Assembly: GCA_963662155.1 (NCBI GenBank)
Contig: OY759261.1
Span: 1,509,727-1,573,726 of the forward strand
DNA length: 64,000 bases
From: Lamellibrachia columna
Lineage: Eukaryota; Annelida; Polychaeta; Sabellida; Siboglinidae
Direction of reading: 5' to 3'
A program made the position numbers and the translations under genes. Under the pieces are notes generated by a model. That model worked only from the letters and a program-made list of their open reading frames with translations, made no database searches and was not told the origin of the DNA. Below, piece after piece: positions 25,101 to 33,290 of the stretch. How positions within the stretch are numbered: the first letter of the stretch is position 1; each line of letters begins with the position of its first letter.

Positions 25101-26244
25101 GGAAAAAACCCACTTAAATATATACCTCAGTCTCTGCCCGCTTCCGTTCCTGTTTCCGCTCCCTACGTTCCTTCCTCTTCTCTTTCATCTTCCTCCTCTT
25201 CTGGTTAGCCTTCACCCTCTCCTCTTTCTCCCTCTGCAGACTCTCCGCTGTTGGCAACTAACACGACAACATCTCACAAGTGTCTAACTCAGGCAATACA
25301 TGACACAACATAGGGTAGAGTCATATCAGTTGGACCATTGTTTAGTTTCGATGATGATTACTTTTTTACTTATGTTACTCAATAGGGTGACTATTGTTTA
25401 GTTTGGACCATGGTTAGTTTTTACTTATGTTACTCAATAGGGTGACTATTGTTTAGTTTCGATGATGATTACTTTTTTACTTATGTTACTCAATAGGGTG
25501 ACTATTGTTTAGTTTGGACCATGGTTAGTTTTTTACTTATGTTACTCAATAGGGAAAACTATTGTGTTGTGACACCGTAGAGTACCCACGAATCAATAGA
25601 TCATACTCTCAGGAAGCCAACACAACACGTTACAAGAAAGAAGCTGACAAGGAACCCTTGGAACAAACAGAAAAGGGTGAGAAACAACTGGCACAGAGAA
25701 GTAGCAGCAGAGATGACAAAAAGAGCAAAACAACTGAAACTGAGAAGAAATATGTGGCTCAATAATTATTACAAATAACAATCTTGTACAATACAAGACG
25801 TCACATGATAACTTAGTTACAACAGTAAATTGCAATTAATTACAGCCAATTTATCTCATATATAAAGTTGTAAGACAAGAATGACTAATATGGCATATTG
25901 ACATTTACTGTGACTAATATGGCGTATTGACATTTATTGTGACTAATATGGCGTATTGACATTTACTATGAATAATACGGCAAAGTGACACTTACTGTGA
26001 TATGACGTTGGAAAGCATCTTTCCTCATCTTCTTCAGTTTCCTCTCTTCTTTCCGTCTTGATTTGCGTGACTTTGGCCTAGTCAAACTGCCACCATTATG
26101 TGTGTCCTCGTCATCGCTGACACTTGTCTTACCACCAGCAGTCAACTGGTCTTGTGTGAACTTCTCAACTGTCGCCCGGAACCGCTTCAGGTTCTGTGGT
26201 TCGTGCTTTGTGCGGCCACGCCTCTTCATTGTACCTAGGACCAT
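4043..26244 (-). CDS. NOM1: NOM1, nucleolar MIF4G-domain protein 1 (5' part, 8 coding exons, runs off window)
   Basis: Spliced minus-strand gene. Coding exons run from high to low coordinate: 25996-26229/44, 25126-25257, 24013-24154, 23338-23415, 20787-21303, 18016-18215, 4882-5009, 4043-4136. Phases agree at all seven junctions and give about 508 residues. The order matches the NOM1/Sgd1 family as I know it: basic N-terminus rich in RK and KERR, the DGLDYIL segment formed across the exon 3/4 junction, an acidic linker, YVPPGRR, the ELERMRKQLKGLINRLSE helix, then the start of the MIF4G domain (about residue 370 onward). A KSVCF segment near residue 250 fits the RVxF-type PP1-docking motif known in human NOM1. 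The rest of MIF4G and the C-terminal MA3 domain lie beyond the left edge. In the family, NOM1 works in nucleolar 18S/40S maturation. The first Met is uncertain (26244 or 26229). The gene spans over 22 kb for about 1.5 kb of coding sequence because its introns are minisatellite-filled. Confidence 0.93.
4187..4790 (-). mobile_element. tRNA-derived SINE, diverged, with internal minisatellite
   Basis: Plus-strand landmarks match the better-preserved copy at 29605-29944 in the same order: ggtatgttcttatatagctc, ggctcaaagcgcttcacact, ggcagacctgttcattc, acagctgagtgaatt, gtggggtgaacaaac, then a decayed tRNA-like head around 4700-4790. SINE sense is the minus strand. The body is split open by a 24-bp array (4405-4700) whose unit is the SINE's own gtggggtgaacaaact segment. 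It lies in NOM1 intron 7. Confidence 0.8.
4405..4700. repeat. 24-bp minisatellite, about 12 copies, inside a SINE
   Basis: Unit gtggggtgaacaaactaaga plus caat. The first copy has gtgaggtgaac, the last gtggggcgaac, and the inner ones are uniform. The unit equals the SINE segment that reads gtggggtgatcaaactt in the unexpanded copy at 29850, so the array grew from a single SINE segment. Confidence 0.95.
4882..5009 (-). CDS. NOM1: NOM1 exon 7 (MIF4G)
   Basis: 128 nt, acceptor gcctacag and donor gtatga. Encodes AVFLQIWAERFHSLYEQQKG followed by VVSEGKELDNLLVLLAQLCN and FK. It aligns with the family sequence GAHFLEAVVRKFDAIY... KECDNLFTVIAHLYNF. Enters in phase 1 (Gly split with exon 6) and leaves in phase 0. 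Confidence 0.94.
5290..8654. repeat. 36-bp minisatellite, about 93 copies, with higher-order structure
   Basis: Unit of 36 bp with core acaggagtggaggacgtagc then acatgaccacatgaat. A distinctive junction cacatgagtcatgaccac (a 7-bp phase slip) occurs near 6131, 7290 and 8161. The blocks between are 1159 and 871 bp, that is 32 and 24 units plus 7 bp, and they carry the same order of variant units. This shows segmental duplication within the array. Lies wholly in NOM1 intron 6. Open frames on both strands are by-products of the period. Confidence 0.97.
8799..16240. repeat. 53-bp minisatellite, about 140 copies (7.4 kb)
   Basis: Unit of 53 bp: gttggcccccactgtagtct, atgctgctatcttacagtta, gaatgttatgttt. 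Variants include ccccaactg, ccctactg, atgttgct and atgtggct, cctatg for tctatg, and 52-bp units with four Cs before actg. The order of rare variants repeats at a distance of 1640 bp (tagcct at 13281 and 14921, and at 13440 and 15080), showing duplication of a block of about 31 units. Largest array in the window, in NOM1 intron 6. Confidence 0.97.
16399..16577. repeat. 27-bp CTAG-rich minisatellite, about 6.5 copies
   Basis: Unit of 27 bp, ctagtccactactagtctac plus tagcccg. Each unit carries several CTAG tetramers and actagt palindromes, so it can fold on itself. NOM1 intron 6. Confidence 0.95.
16797..17697. repeat. 59-bp minisatellite with palindromic core, about 15 copies
   Basis: Unit of 59 bp including ggatgcagcacattctaagc and the palindrome agtacagctgtact. 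The final 50 bp degenerate into short cagtacaacagtac repeats. Each unit can form a stem around cagctg. NOM1 intron 6, about 320 bp beyond the exon 6 donor. Confidence 0.96.
18016..18215 (-). CDS. NOM1: NOM1 exon 6 (start of MIF4G domain)
   Basis: 200 nt, acceptor tctgcag and donor gtgaga. Encodes (R)LSESNLQPISSQIEALFRS, then YSRAELSETLTQIVFDACVS, CSRIPERLITEHVLLIAILH and RNVGSEVG. This is the family's conserved RLSEPNMASI... RLMMEHVLLVSILHHTVG block. The Arg codon is split with exon 5 (AG/A). Confidence 0.96.
18779..19454. repeat. 61/62-bp minisatellite, about 11 copies
   Basis: Unit of 61-62 bp with aaggaaggcagacagtatgt and gatatatcatcacatcaata. It contains the self-complementary tgatatatca and actagt. 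Short indels (gacaagaac, gacaacaac, gacaac) mark the unit ends. The flanks at 18655-18760 and 19455-19560 share inverted ggctagc and ccaaatt-like words, so the array may sit inside an old inverted-repeat element (weak). NOM1 intron 5. Confidence 0.95.
19455..20532. other. NOM1 intron 5, unique AT-rich sequence
   Basis: No conserved coding segment, tRNA or clear repeat seen. AT-rich, with no open frame resembling a known family. Confidence 0.6.
20533..20768. repeat. 40-bp minisatellite, 6 copies, abutting a NOM1 splice donor
   Basis: Unit of 40 bp, gtgcctcagtcagttaacca then ccgtcgtatgtcgtatgttc. On the gene strand it begins about 20 nt downstream of the exon 5 donor (exon end at 20787), so it occupies the first part of intron 5. 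Confidence 0.96.
20787..21303 (-). CDS. NOM1: NOM1 exon 5 (acidic linker, PP1-docking-like motif, YVPP)
   Basis: 517 nt, acceptor ttgtag and donor gtgaga. Begins with the acidic run (D)EESEEEDASGSGDSES, then SGILKGK, KSVCFVEE (fits the RVxF consensus K-x-V-x-F), another acidic stretch, IYGRLHDNQGNIV, GGSYVPPGRR and ELERMRKQLKGLIN(R). The YVPP and KGLINR blocks are diagnostic for NOM1/Sgd1. Both flanking introns carry minisatellites within about 20 bp of the exon ends. Confidence 0.95.
21322..21782. repeat. 40/50-bp minisatellite, about 10 copies, abutting a NOM1 splice acceptor
   Basis: Unit ccctcttaaacatgtcatat then tattgagtatcaatatatca. Some units carry an extra tattgagtat decamer, so 40- and 50-bp forms alternate. 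The array begins about 19 bp from the exon 5 acceptor, in the region where the branch point and polypyrimidine tract of intron 4 should lie. Confidence 0.95.
21783..23337. other. NOM1 intron 4, mostly unique
   Basis: Contains a short 12-bp run (tgtcactgcctg, 4-5 copies, about 22229-22280) and a loose gtgagcctgtga run (22950-23045). On the minus strand the first run reads as an acidic SDMGSDTGSD segment, but it has an in-frame stop upstream and no phase-compatible junction. Exon 4 joins exon 5 perfectly without it. Otherwise nothing recognised. Confidence 0.6.
23338..23415 (-). CDS. NOM1: NOM1 exon 4
   Basis: 78 nt. Acceptor ccaaag, donor gtacgg. Encodes (Y)ILDAVDGKLLEREDAEF then LPGPGYSD. 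Joined to exon 3 it completes the family motif DGLDYIL, and joined to exon 5 it gives GYSD/DEESEEED. The acceptor has a weak polypyrimidine tract, so the exact 5' edge rests mainly on phase and motif continuity. Confidence 0.85.
23690..23990. repeat. Degenerate ACATT/AATGT-rich repeat
   Basis: Loose, diverged repetition of attacaacattgc-like words over about 300 bp on both strands. No fixed period. It ends just short of the NOM1 exon 3 donor. Confidence 0.6.
24013..24154 (-). CDS. NOM1: NOM1 exon 3
   Basis: 142 nt, acceptor gatgtag, donor gtatcc. Encodes a Glu/Lys/Arg-rich segment followed by DDDRMIRQMEKNLRLNKRK, then LPQSFVNDGLD with the Tyr codon split. This matches the family EIRQLERCLGLNKRRKK... 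FARDGLDY. An alternative donor lies 19 nt further on (gtacaa) but would break the phase with exon 4. Confidence 0.92.
24228..24441. repeat. 27-bp minisatellite, 8 copies
   Basis: Unit of 27 bp, gtgtacctgtccagtagaac then ccccaaa, with variants ttcag, tacag and cctgt. NOM1 intron 2, 70 bp upstream of the exon 3 acceptor on the gene strand. Confidence 0.95.
24555..24890 (+). mobile_element. 5'-truncated LINE tail fragment
   Basis: tcaagtcattgttgaaaaca then catctcttccgcaaggcc reads FKSLLKTHLFRKA, a C-terminal signature of many CR1/L2-like LINE ORF2 proteins, followed by an AT-rich 3' tail ending gcgttataaatgtatagtaa. Only the last few codons and 3' UTR remain. In NOM1 intron 2. The assignment rests on this short motif and the tail. 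Confidence 0.55.
25126..25257 (-). CDS. NOM1: NOM1 exon 2
   Basis: 132 nt (44 codons), acceptor gtgttag and donor gtatat, phase 0 at both ends. Encodes LPTAESLQREKEERVKANQK followed by a run of Lys, Arg and Glu. Low-complexity basic helix typical of the N-terminal part of this nucleolar family. Confidence 0.88.
25331..25556. repeat. Dimeric minisatellite, about 60-bp half units
   Basis: Alternating half units attgtttagtttcgatgatg and attgtttagtttggaccatg, each followed by acttatgttactcaataggg. About 2 dimers (4 half units). NOM1 intron 1. Confidence 0.9.
25881..25995. repeat. 29-bp repeat derived from the NOM1 exon 1 splice donor
   Basis: About four copies of gactaatatggcgtattgac then atttactgt. 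On the gene strand each unit reads ...cacagtaaatgtcaata..., and the most exon-proximal unit is the genuine exon 1 donor acagtaagtgtcac. The array is therefore a tandem copy of the donor-proximal sequence, leaving extra cagtaaat or catagtaaat sites in intron 1. Confidence 0.85.
25996..26244 (-). CDS. NOM1: NOM1 exon 1 (N-terminus)
   Basis: Start at 26244 (MVLGTMKRRGRTKHEPQ...) or 26229 (MKRRGRTKHEPQNLKRFRAT); donor gtaagt below 25996, phase 0. Encodes a basic N-terminus, then KSRKSRRKEERKLKKMRKDA, as expected for the nucleolar-targeting part of NOM1. A cag acceptor sits just above 26247, so a non-coding 5' exon upstream is possible. The downstream Met gives the more family-like start. Confidence 0.85.
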
Positions 26245-26394
26245 GGCCTGCCACAGAAACATGCAGGATTGGCCAATATCAAGATGTATCGTGAATGCTA
26301 GAGGGTGAACTAGTGCACATTTGTGCCAAATCTGAGCTCAACATGTCAAAGCTTTAGAATAACTTTTGACGGGAAATGATACATGATCAGCAGC

Positions 26395-26650
26395 CACCTA
26401 ACTATACACCTAACTATACACCTAACTATACACCTAACTATACACCTAACTTTACACCTAACTTTACACCTAACTTTACACCTAACTATACACCTAACTA
26501 TACACCTAACTATACACCTAACTATACACCTAACTTTACACCTAACTATACACCTAACTATACACCTAACTATACACCTAACTATACACCTAACTATACA
26601 CCTAACTTTACACCTAACTATACACCTAACTATACACCTAACTATACACG
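26395..26650. repeat. 12-bp minisatellite, about 21 copies
   Basis: Unit aactatacacct with ttt/tat variants (aactttacacct). Lies about 150 bp upstream of the first NOM1 coding exon, either in a 5' UTR intron or in the promoter region. Confidence 0.95.
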
Positions 26651-27049
26651 GGCAATTCTCATGAAAAGTGCCAAATTACGTAAAAGATGTGTAGTGGTAA
26701 AGATAAATGTTTAATTTGTGTATGTTTCCTTAGCTAGCATTATTCATATCAAGTGTACTATACTAATACAATAATAAGCTAAACTATATGTACAGAAATA
26801 AAGAGCTTAATTATTGTACAAATTCGTTCATTGTTCATTGAATGCTTATTGAGAAGCATCAAAGTAGGTTTGACAAACATAAGGAGTATATCATACAAAA
26901 CAAGTGCTAGTTCGGAAATGTATTGGTGAAATGTATTGGTGAGGTGACCATAGAGATAGCACACGAACGCAGACCAAACACCCTCTGAAACTAAATTCCC
27001 CCTGGCGGCAGAAAATTGGGATAATGTGGCCCGACTGTATATGTCTGCT
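26651..27049. other. Region upstream of NOM1, AT-rich
   Basis: No gene recognised. The last 100 bp may already be LINE 5' sequence. Confidence 0.5.
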
Positions 27050-27066
27050 ACAACCATCTTCTAAAC

Positions 27067-27735
27067 ATGCACATACTGTGTCTGTGTGAAGTCACAAACT
27101 TTACTAAAAAAATTGTCAACTCCATTCTGGATTCAGACTTAATCGGAAACACGAAGCAAGAACTGTACAAATCTTCCCAGATGGACATATCACTTGCTGC
27201 TGACAAAGCGGCCAAGATAGCCACTCGCGTATCCCAGTTGGAGACGGAAAAAGTGAAACTGTCCAATGAGATCGATGCGCTCGAACAGTATAGTAGGAGA
27301 AATTGTTTAATCGTCCATGGTGTACCGGACACCGCCGACCCAGTGACCGCAGTTCTGGACATCATTAACAACAAACTCGGCGTTCCGAACGGATGCAAGA
27401 GCATTGATCGATGTCACCGGCTCGGAACGTCTGCAAACTTATCAAATTCGCGACCGCAAGTGATAATTGTGAAATTCACGAGCTACCAAGTACGGCCAAG
27501 TGTTCTCGGGGAAACGGCGCCTGAAGGGAACGAAACTTCTCATCACTGAAAACCTAACCAGATGCCGCAGTGAATTGCTCAACAAGGCCAAGACACTGAA
27601 CAACGTCACCGCCACCTGGACGTCAGATGGCTGCATCGTGTGCCTCCTCTCCAGTGGAAGGAAAGTATCCGTTACCACCATCCAAGACCTCCGCCAACTG
27701 GACCAGCAGGGAAACCTCCTAACCGAACAACACAG
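27067..27735 (+). pseudogene. LINE ORF1 remnant (coiled coil plus RRM-like)
   Basis: The first frame (27067-27490) has a heptad-like coiled coil (QLETEKVKLSNEIDALEQYS) followed by RRNCLIVHGVPD, IDRCHRLG and RPQVIIVKF. After a frameshift near 27492-27500 it continues with KLLITENLTRCRSELLNKAK. This arrangement is that of L1-type ORF1 RNA-binding proteins found in several animal LINE clades. It may have lost its N-terminus. Confidence 0.75.
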
Positions 27736-27756
27736 TCTCACCCTCTGGACTCTATC

Positions 27757-28645
27757 ATGGCGAACAATGTATATATGGATTTATCCAACTGTGATAACAC
27801 CAGTGAAAACGACACGTTAATTTTTAATAACATATCAATATCTGTACAAAACTGTGAGTACTTTACAGACAGTGAACTGATCAGCTTATATACTAACTTG
27901 AAGCAAAACTCAACTTTTTCTACACTAGCTGTTAATACACGCAGTCTACGAAAAAACTTTGAAAAACCAGAACTGTGCCTAGATACACTAAACATTTCAT
28001 TTGATTGCATAGGGTTAACTGAGACATGGCTCACCGACCACGATGACACTAATTGCTATAACATGAACGGTTATACTCTGGTTACGTATCCCAGACAAGA
28101 AGGGAGAGGAGGTGGGGTTGGCATTTACATATCCAACAAACACCGATATAAAATTAGCCATGACTTAATGAAGAGATATGACCGTAGTCATTATGAATCC
28201 ATCTTCATTGAGATAAAAACAAACAACAATACCTTCATAATAGGTTTTATATATAAACCTCCAAATACTAACATAGATAGCTTCAACGATGAACTACTTA
28301 GTATCTTAAACTCAATATCTCGGGAAAATAAAAAACAGTATAATATGGGGGATTTTAATTTAAACTTAATTAATACCAACTCACGCCAAGTTAATGATTT
28401 CACCAACAATATGTATGCAACTGGACTCTATCCAACAATCAGTAAACCAACCAGAATTGCTAATCACTCGGCTACAATAACAGATAATATATTCACCAAC
28501 ATAACACAACACAAAATCCACTCTGGCATTTTATACACTGACATATCCGACCACCTCCCAATATTCAACATTAATGACATTTGTAGCCTCCCACTTAAAC
28601 CAGGACACAAAACACTGCACAGACGAAATAAAAGTGAAAAAACTT
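27757..28645 (+). pseudogene. LINE ORF2, APE-type endonuclease domain
   Basis: Open for nearly 300 codons, starting near MANNVYMDLSN. Shows LAVNTRSLRKNF, IGLTETWL (catalytic Glu), GYTLVTYPRQEGRGGGVGIY, GFIYKPPN, GDFNLNL and ISDHLPIF (catalytic Asp/His). It ends at a stop near 28646 and continues in another frame from 28647 (KLKWTNWDDVYDES), the usual linker to the reverse transcriptase. Confidence 0.85.
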
Positions 28646-29039
28646 AGTGAAACTCAAAATAAAATTAAAGTGGACAAACTGGGATGATGTCTATGATGAA
28701 TCTAATCCAGATGCCTCATACAACGCATTCATAAACACACTTAATACATTAATTGATGAATATCTCCTGATTAAAAATATTTTATATATGAACAATTTAA
28801 AAAGAACCCAACAGTTGACAATGAAGCAACCTACTACACATATATAAATAAACTGACACATATAATCAGGCTTTCAAAGAAAAATCATTATAAAAACAAA
28901 TTTTATCTCCATAAAGGTAATGCAATGAAGTCATGGCAGCTAATTAAAGAAGTCTTGAAATGCAAACCAAAAGTAACAAATCCGAGCACAAGTTTCACTT
29001 TGTTAGACGGCTCAGAAACTTCAAACCCACCCAAAAGAC

Positions 29040-31088
29040 ATAGCAAACAAATTTAATGATTATTTTATACATGTGGCGTCAAATCTTGTTAAAGACATAC
29101 CCACGACAGATGACCCAACTGAATTTGTTCAAACAAATACTAATAGTTTTTTCTGCCGACCCACAACCCCCGAGGAAATTGTTTCACTATTAAGCAACAT
29201 TAAGTCTAACATGTCTAGTGGTTTTGACAATGTTGAACCACATATTATGCGCGAAATAAGTCCCCAAATAACTACTCTACTATCGCATATATTCAACAAC
29301 TCTTTTTTTACTGGAGTGGTACAACGTCAACTAAAAATAGCAAAAGTAATTCCAATACATAAAAATAATGATCCGAATAACTTCTGCAACTATAGACCGC
29401 TCTCTATTCTGCAATGTTTCTCAAAAATTCTGAAGCGTCTTATGTATAATCGACTCGAACGCCTTCTCAGCCAGTCCCACATAATATCAGAAGTCCAATA
29501 CGGTTTCAGGAAAAAATATTCCACTTACATGGCTCTAATAAATCTCATAGATAAAATATCAAGTGGAACCGATAGCAACACCTTCAATATAGGTATATTT
29601 ATTGATAAAGGTAAAGGTACGTTCTTATATAGCGCGGTATCCGGTCCATAGGACTGCTCAAAGCGCTTTACACTTCACCCCCTGGCAGACCTGTTCATTC
29701 CAAGGCCATCTCAACTTCTTTGGGAAGTTTTCAGCCACGCTGCAATTGCTGCGCGAAGGCTATTCGTTCACATATCCACCACTGTCTGTATTGCCAGGTA
29801 CTCATTTATACAGCTGAGTGAACTGTGGCAACGTGGGGTGATCAAACTTGCCAAAGGTTCGAAACGACCGCAGTGGGATTTGAAACCGGGTTCTCTCGAT
29901 TGAGAGTCCGGCCTTCTAACCGGTATGCTATCGCGCCCCACTGATCTATCTAAAGCCTTCGACACAATAGACCACAATATACTATTCCAAAAACTTAACA
30001 GCTATGGTATCAGAGGGCACATACTTGGTTCAGGAGTTACCTAGAGCACAGGACACAATATGTCACTTACAACAATGTAAATTCAAATCACAAGACAGTG
30101 ATGTGTGGTGTGCCACAAGGCTCTATACTAGGGCCACTATTATTTATACTTTACATCAACGACCTTTGCAACACTTCAACTATTATGAAGTTCACTCTTT
30201 TTGCAGATGATACCAGTATGAAATCATTCACATCAAAATTTAACTTCACTCATAGACGAGGTTAATAATGCAAATAACACAGTGGTTCCACACAAATAAA
30301 CTTTCTCTAAATATTAAAAAAACGAACTATATTATATTCACATCAGTAAATAAAAAGTACAACATCTCATCTCAAGCAATACAGATTAACAGATTGGCCA
30401 TCCCTCAGGTTAACCTCACCAAATTTCTTGGTGTGTATATAGACGAACACTTAAATTGGTCACTGCAGTTGAACAAACTGGCAAATAAACTTGCACAAAA
30501 TATTGGTATACTCTGCAAACTTAAACATTTCTTCCCCTCATACATCTTAAACACAATTTACTGTTCTTTAGTACTTCCACATATACAATATTGCACTCTA
30601 CTTTGGGCTAATACATACTCTACAAAACTTAACAAGATCAGAATGCTGCTAAAAAAGCTGTTAGGATCATTAACAACTCTGATTACCTTGCTCACTCTGA
30701 ACCGCTATTTAAACAGAACAATTTACTAAAAATTAAAGATATCTACAAACTGCAGCTAGGGCTACTTATGTACAAGCATTCTCGTCAAGCACTTCCAAAC
30801 AGCATCTCAACACTATTTCAAAGGAATATTGAAATCCACAATCAAAATACAAGAAACAGCAATGATTACTTTATGCACGAAGCACTGACAAACACATGGA
30901 AATTTACAATTAAATACTCTGGGCCCTTGTTCTGGAATTCCATACCGGAACACATACAGAATTCTACATCAGAAAGCCAATTTAAAAACAAGTTAAAACA
31001 ACGCCTGCTCTCAACATACCCTAATTTCCCACTTAGACTTGATTCGGGCTTAACCTGTACTAATGATGGTTTTTTTTGCAAATACTAA
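29040..31088 (+). pseudogene. LINE ORF2, reverse transcriptase and C-terminus, broken
   Basis: Pieces in order: IKSNMSSGFDNVEPHIMREI, LKIAKVIPIHKN, YRPLSILQCFSKILKRLMYN, VQYGFRKKYST, then FNIGIFID. A SINE interrupts at 29605. Coding sense resumes at 29945 with LSKAFDTIDHNILFQKLNSY, then frameshifted VPQGSILGPLLFILYINDL and FADDTS (catalytic), LNIKKTNYIIF, FLGVYIDEHLNW and HIQYCTLLWANTY. The tail has GPLFWNSIPEHIQNS. Order and motifs fit CR1/Jockey-type LINEs. Confidence 0.85.
29605..29944 (-). mobile_element. tRNA-derived SINE (reference copy for the family)
   Basis: About 340 bp on the minus strand. The 5' tRNA-like head begins ggggcgcgatagcataccgg with A-box-like taccggttagaagg and B-box-like ggtttcaaatcc. 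The body includes gatcaccccacgttgccaca, gttcactcagctgtataaat and gaatgaacaggtctgcc. The tail includes gtaaagcgctttgagcagtc and cgcgctatataagaacgtac. It splits the LINE codons ...GIFID and LSKAFDT..., with a short tgat-like duplication at the edges. That makes it younger than the LINE. Other family members lie at 4187-4790, 43335-43450, 43790-43870, 44980-45115 with 46190-46376, and 63905-63960. Confidence 0.85.
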
Positions 31089-31215
31089 TGAATCATCACT
31101 ATATTGTTCAACTATCATTTTGCCTCACGTTGTTATATTGTGCTAGAATGATGGATTACAACCATTTGTAATTTTCTATATGCATCACATTTCTATTATT
31201 AACATATTTTTTGTA

Positions 31216-32137
31216 TATGTGACCCACCGTAACAAAATGAGTCGGACCTCGGTAAACATGAAACTTCGCAAATGCCGTTTTTATCAAACATTGGCTAATC
31301 CAACGATTTTGAGATTTTCCCTGAAAATGGTTCCTTAGTATTCATTTTAACGATTACCACAATTTCTACTGCATATTTAGTTATGTTTAATGTTATCTTT
31401 GAAGAGCTGTTCGATGTGTTCCGCTTGACTTCCGTAAAACAACGCCGAAAATGCTGATAGCTAATCGCTTTTTTCGTCCGTAATTTTTGGATGGTCCCTC
31501 ACAAATGTGGCATCGTTGCAAAGCATTGCATCTTATCTTTTCATATATGGTCATCGAATTAACATATATTACGGATTTGTCGAATAGGAGGGCGTGAGGG
31601 GTAGGCACTGTTTGTCCAGCTGTGTAAACAAACCCGGCTTGTTACTATCACGTGATCCAGGAAAATTATTTGATTGGCGCAGCAACGAAGTCATTTAAAT
31701 AATGTCCATGGACGCATGCGCACTATGCAGTTCAACCACGTCACACACCTGACCCACATGTCGAGTAGAAAATGGCGTTCGATGTAGCGGGTTTGTTGAT
31801 ATCCTGCCCGAAGTTATCGCGACCAGATCAACACTTTGTTAGACAAGCATTTACTAGAGGAAGACCAGCAGGACAGCGAGCGAGACAGTATAGTCGTTTT
31901 GCGGGGCATGGGGCGAGGTCGTCAAGCCCGCAAGACTGTCCCCGTTGCTGGGCCGTCCGACCAGCGGGACAGTGAGCGAGGCACAACAGTCGTTTTGTGG
32001 GGAAGGGGGCAGGGTGCGAGGTCGTCGAGCCCGTTAGCTATCCCCGTCATCTGCACTCTTGCCGATGTCATGAAAGAGAGGACGTGGCTGCCGTCCCAGA
32101 GATGATTAACTGTTTTGAGGTGTCGCTGTTTATGTAC

Positions 32138-32168
<31 letters not shown>

Positions 32169-33155
32169 CTTGTATTAAATATGCCATTAATTGGCATTGA
32201 CATTGTTAAGAATCTCTTGTGCATTTTTTACTATGAAAAGTATCAGATTGAACAAATATTATTATAATCATTTGAAACACTTTTTTCAGTATACAATTTG
32301 GTACACAACTGGTAGAAAACATAAAAAAAAAGTTGTTTATTTAATACATTTGTGGGTAATTTCCGGAAAAAATATTTTGGCGACAAATATTGATGTAGCT
32401 TTTAGTTACATTGATAATGTGTTCCACCAGTTGTGTAAAGAAGAATGGCGTTTTTGAGAAAACAGGATTATTTCTTGGAACATGCATGCTTTACCCACAA
32501 ATAACAGTGATTTTGAGGTATGTAATTGCAAATGAAATGAACGGTATGAAAGCAATGCTTTCAAAATAGGGTGGACACATTTTGAATAAAATAATATTTT
32601 TTTTAAATCCACTTGCCGAGTATCCCCTTATGCTGAATAAATATTATTATTATTTAAATCACAAAAATCAAGCAAGTTCTTATTGCCTCAACTTTGCTTT
32701 ACAAAAGAAGGTCACTAGTAACCATTATCTCAACTAAAATGTGTCACATTATGACACTGGTGGCATAATGCTGCTAGTTTTGACTTTGACATTCCTTAAC
32801 AATGGTGGTAATTACAAGGCAATTAATTGTATTTTTTTCTCACAAAGATCTTATTATATTAGTAGAATGTCATGAGGATGCCTTTATCTTCAAGCGGTCC
32901 AAATATCTGCCAGATATGTGCATGGTAACTAAGGTAGCTTTGGTAAGAAACATACTAAACTTTGACGGCTGATTTATCAGTTTGAAGATTTCTACCCCAT
33001 ACATGTTTAGCGAAACATAGCTTCAGCTAGAATCGAGATATCTGGATGTTTGATGCATCGCTTGAAAGCTGAGATGCTGCTCTTTTTAACGATGCTAATA
33101 ACTCTACATGTTCAAATTGGGACATGTGACTCATTTTGTTACGGTGGGTCACATA
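31216..33155. mobile_element. Non-autonomous DNA transposon, 1.94 kb, 28-bp terminal inverted repeats
   Basis: The ends are perfect inverted repeats of 28 bp beginning tatgtgacccaccgtaacaa and continuing aaatgagtc. They are flanked by TA on both sides, consistent with TA target-site use as in the Tc1/mariner superfamily. No transposase-like frame is seen inside, so it would depend on enzyme in trans. The interior includes a GC-richer stretch (31620-32100) unlike the rest and a (ttg)n run at 32138-32168. It sits in the LINE tail. Confidence 0.85.
32138..32168. repeat. (TTG)n microsatellite
   Basis: About ten ttg triplets, inside the DNA transposon. Confidence 0.95.
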
Positions 33156-33290
33156 TACTAATATTCACTATATTGTTCAATTAACAAGTCGTTAGATTGT
33201 ACTAGATTGCTGGATTAAGACGCCAAGTTGTAATTTTTTATTTGCTTCATATCTAGTATTATTAACATAATTGCCAACTTGCAGCATCAT

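Larger units (their letters stand above)
27050..33290 (+). mobile_element. Decayed CR1/Jockey-like LINE with two nested insertions
   Basis: In order: ORF1 remnant (27067-27735), endonuclease (27757-28645), reverse transcriptase (about 29040-30730), C-terminal segment (30750-31088) and an AT-rich 3' tail. Several frameshifts and stops show it is dead. A tRNA-SINE interrupts the reverse transcriptase (29605-29944) and a 1.94-kb DNA transposon interrupts the tail (31216-33155). The tail sequence on the two sides of that transposon is related (31085-31215 and 33156-33275). The 5' end is unclear. Confidence 0.85.

Noticed and set aside
25562..25765. Plus-strand lysine-rich small open frame
   Set aside because: Low-complexity intronic sequence of NOM1 with no start context or family resemblance.
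26395..26650. Interstitial telomere repeat (cctaac words)
   Set aside because: The period is 12 bp (aactatacacct), not six, and the unit lacks the ccctaa telomere hexamer.
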